Of a stretch of DNA of 13,325 nucleotides, positions 13,174 to 13,325 are shown one piece after another. This stretch comes from Holophagales bacterium UBA5704. GTDB lineage: Bacteria > Acidobacteriota > Thermoanaerobaculia > Multivoradales > UBA5704. The notes below the pieces were generated by a model that ran no database searches, was not told the origin of the DNA, and worked only from the letters and a program-made list of their open reading frames with translations. A program made the position numbers and the translations under genes. Position 1 is the stretch's first letter, and every line of letters starts with the position of its first letter. The stretch lies in assembly GCA_002420005.1 (NCBI GenBank), contig DIHE01000035.1, positions 1 to 13,325 of the forward strand. The letters run 5' to 3'.

Positions 13174-13325
13174 CGAGACCTGCTTTCTCCCGAGGACGCC
13201 GCCAAGCTCGGACCCAGGTGGGGACTGGACCGGTTACCGGGGATCGTGGACCGACCTGCGGGGCGACGCCCCCTTGAAGGCAGTTTCTCGCCCTCGCATT
13301 ACGGGAACGATTACGGGCTCCAGGA
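13174..13325 (-). promoter_or_regulatory. Leader region of the kinase pair with palindromes and a direct repeat
   Basis: These 152 bp show no convincing ORF. They hold a palindrome CCGGT-T-ACCGG (13230-13240), a second, GGGGCG-A-CGCCCC (13260-13272), and two copies of ATTACGGG at 13298-13305 and 13310-13317 with a 12-bp period. These could be operator sites for the kinase operon. No clear -35/-10 pair was found, and the region is cut by the window edge. Confidence 0.35.

Noticed and set aside
1..13325. CRISPR array or insertion sequence
   Set aside because: No regularly spaced exact repeats and no transposase frame with terminal inverted repeats were seen. The repeats found are coding helical units.

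Overview
The window is very GC-rich and densely coded. The tandem cytosolic Ser/Thr kinases with helical-repeat domains and the rest of the gene content fit a GC-rich environmental bacterium such as an Acidobacteriota member; Myxococcota or a similar phylum is also possible. This assignment is an inference from style, since no phylogenetic marker is present.

The left third (about 1-4570) is the right end of an integrated mobile element. It carries a co-directional, translationally coupled replication cassette. In order, this is the 3' end of a putative replication initiator (cut by the window edge), a 218-aa DnaC-like AAA+ helicase loader with an N-terminal zinc-knuckle-like Cys cluster, a 448-aa DnaB-type replicative helicase with intact catalytic motifs, and a 141-aa tyrosine-recombinase-like remnant lacking catalytic residues. 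A 52-aa small ORF (2868-3026) and a 511-aa large serine recombinase (3099-4634) follow. The recombinase runs directly into a chromosomal tRNA-Ala(CGC) gene (4570-4645, minus strand), so its last ~20 codons are antisense to the tRNA. The tRNA is the likely attachment site. The element therefore appears to bring its own helicase, its own loader and a serine-family integration system. The other element end lies outside the window.

To the right of the tRNA the genes look like host chromosome. A minus-strand pair encodes a beta-CASP metallo-beta-lactamase RNA nuclease-like protein and a YihY/BrkB-family membrane protein with a C-terminal winged-helix-like extension; their stop and start codons overlap. 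Divergently, on the plus strand, lie a DUF883 (YqjD/ElaB-like) tail-anchored protein, an 84-aa membrane protein with a similar anchor, and a CpdA-like metallophosphoesterase. A 9-bp-stem hairpin separates the first two.

The right third holds two tandem minus-strand paralogous Ser/Thr kinases (608 and 748 aa). Their architecture is reversed relative to the common PknB layout: an N-terminal alpha-solenoid is followed by a C-terminal kinase. The solenoid contains runs of strict 13-residue repeats. Both kinases have SPD in place of the usual APE/SPE motif. The 748-aa kinase gene converges on the phosphoesterase gene and shares a 4-bp CTAG containing both stop codons.

Most novel-looking points are the replication-plus-serine-recombinase element whose recombinase C-terminus is supplied by the tRNA target, the catalytically dead tyrosine-recombinase relative inside the helicase operon, and the 13-residue repeat kinases.
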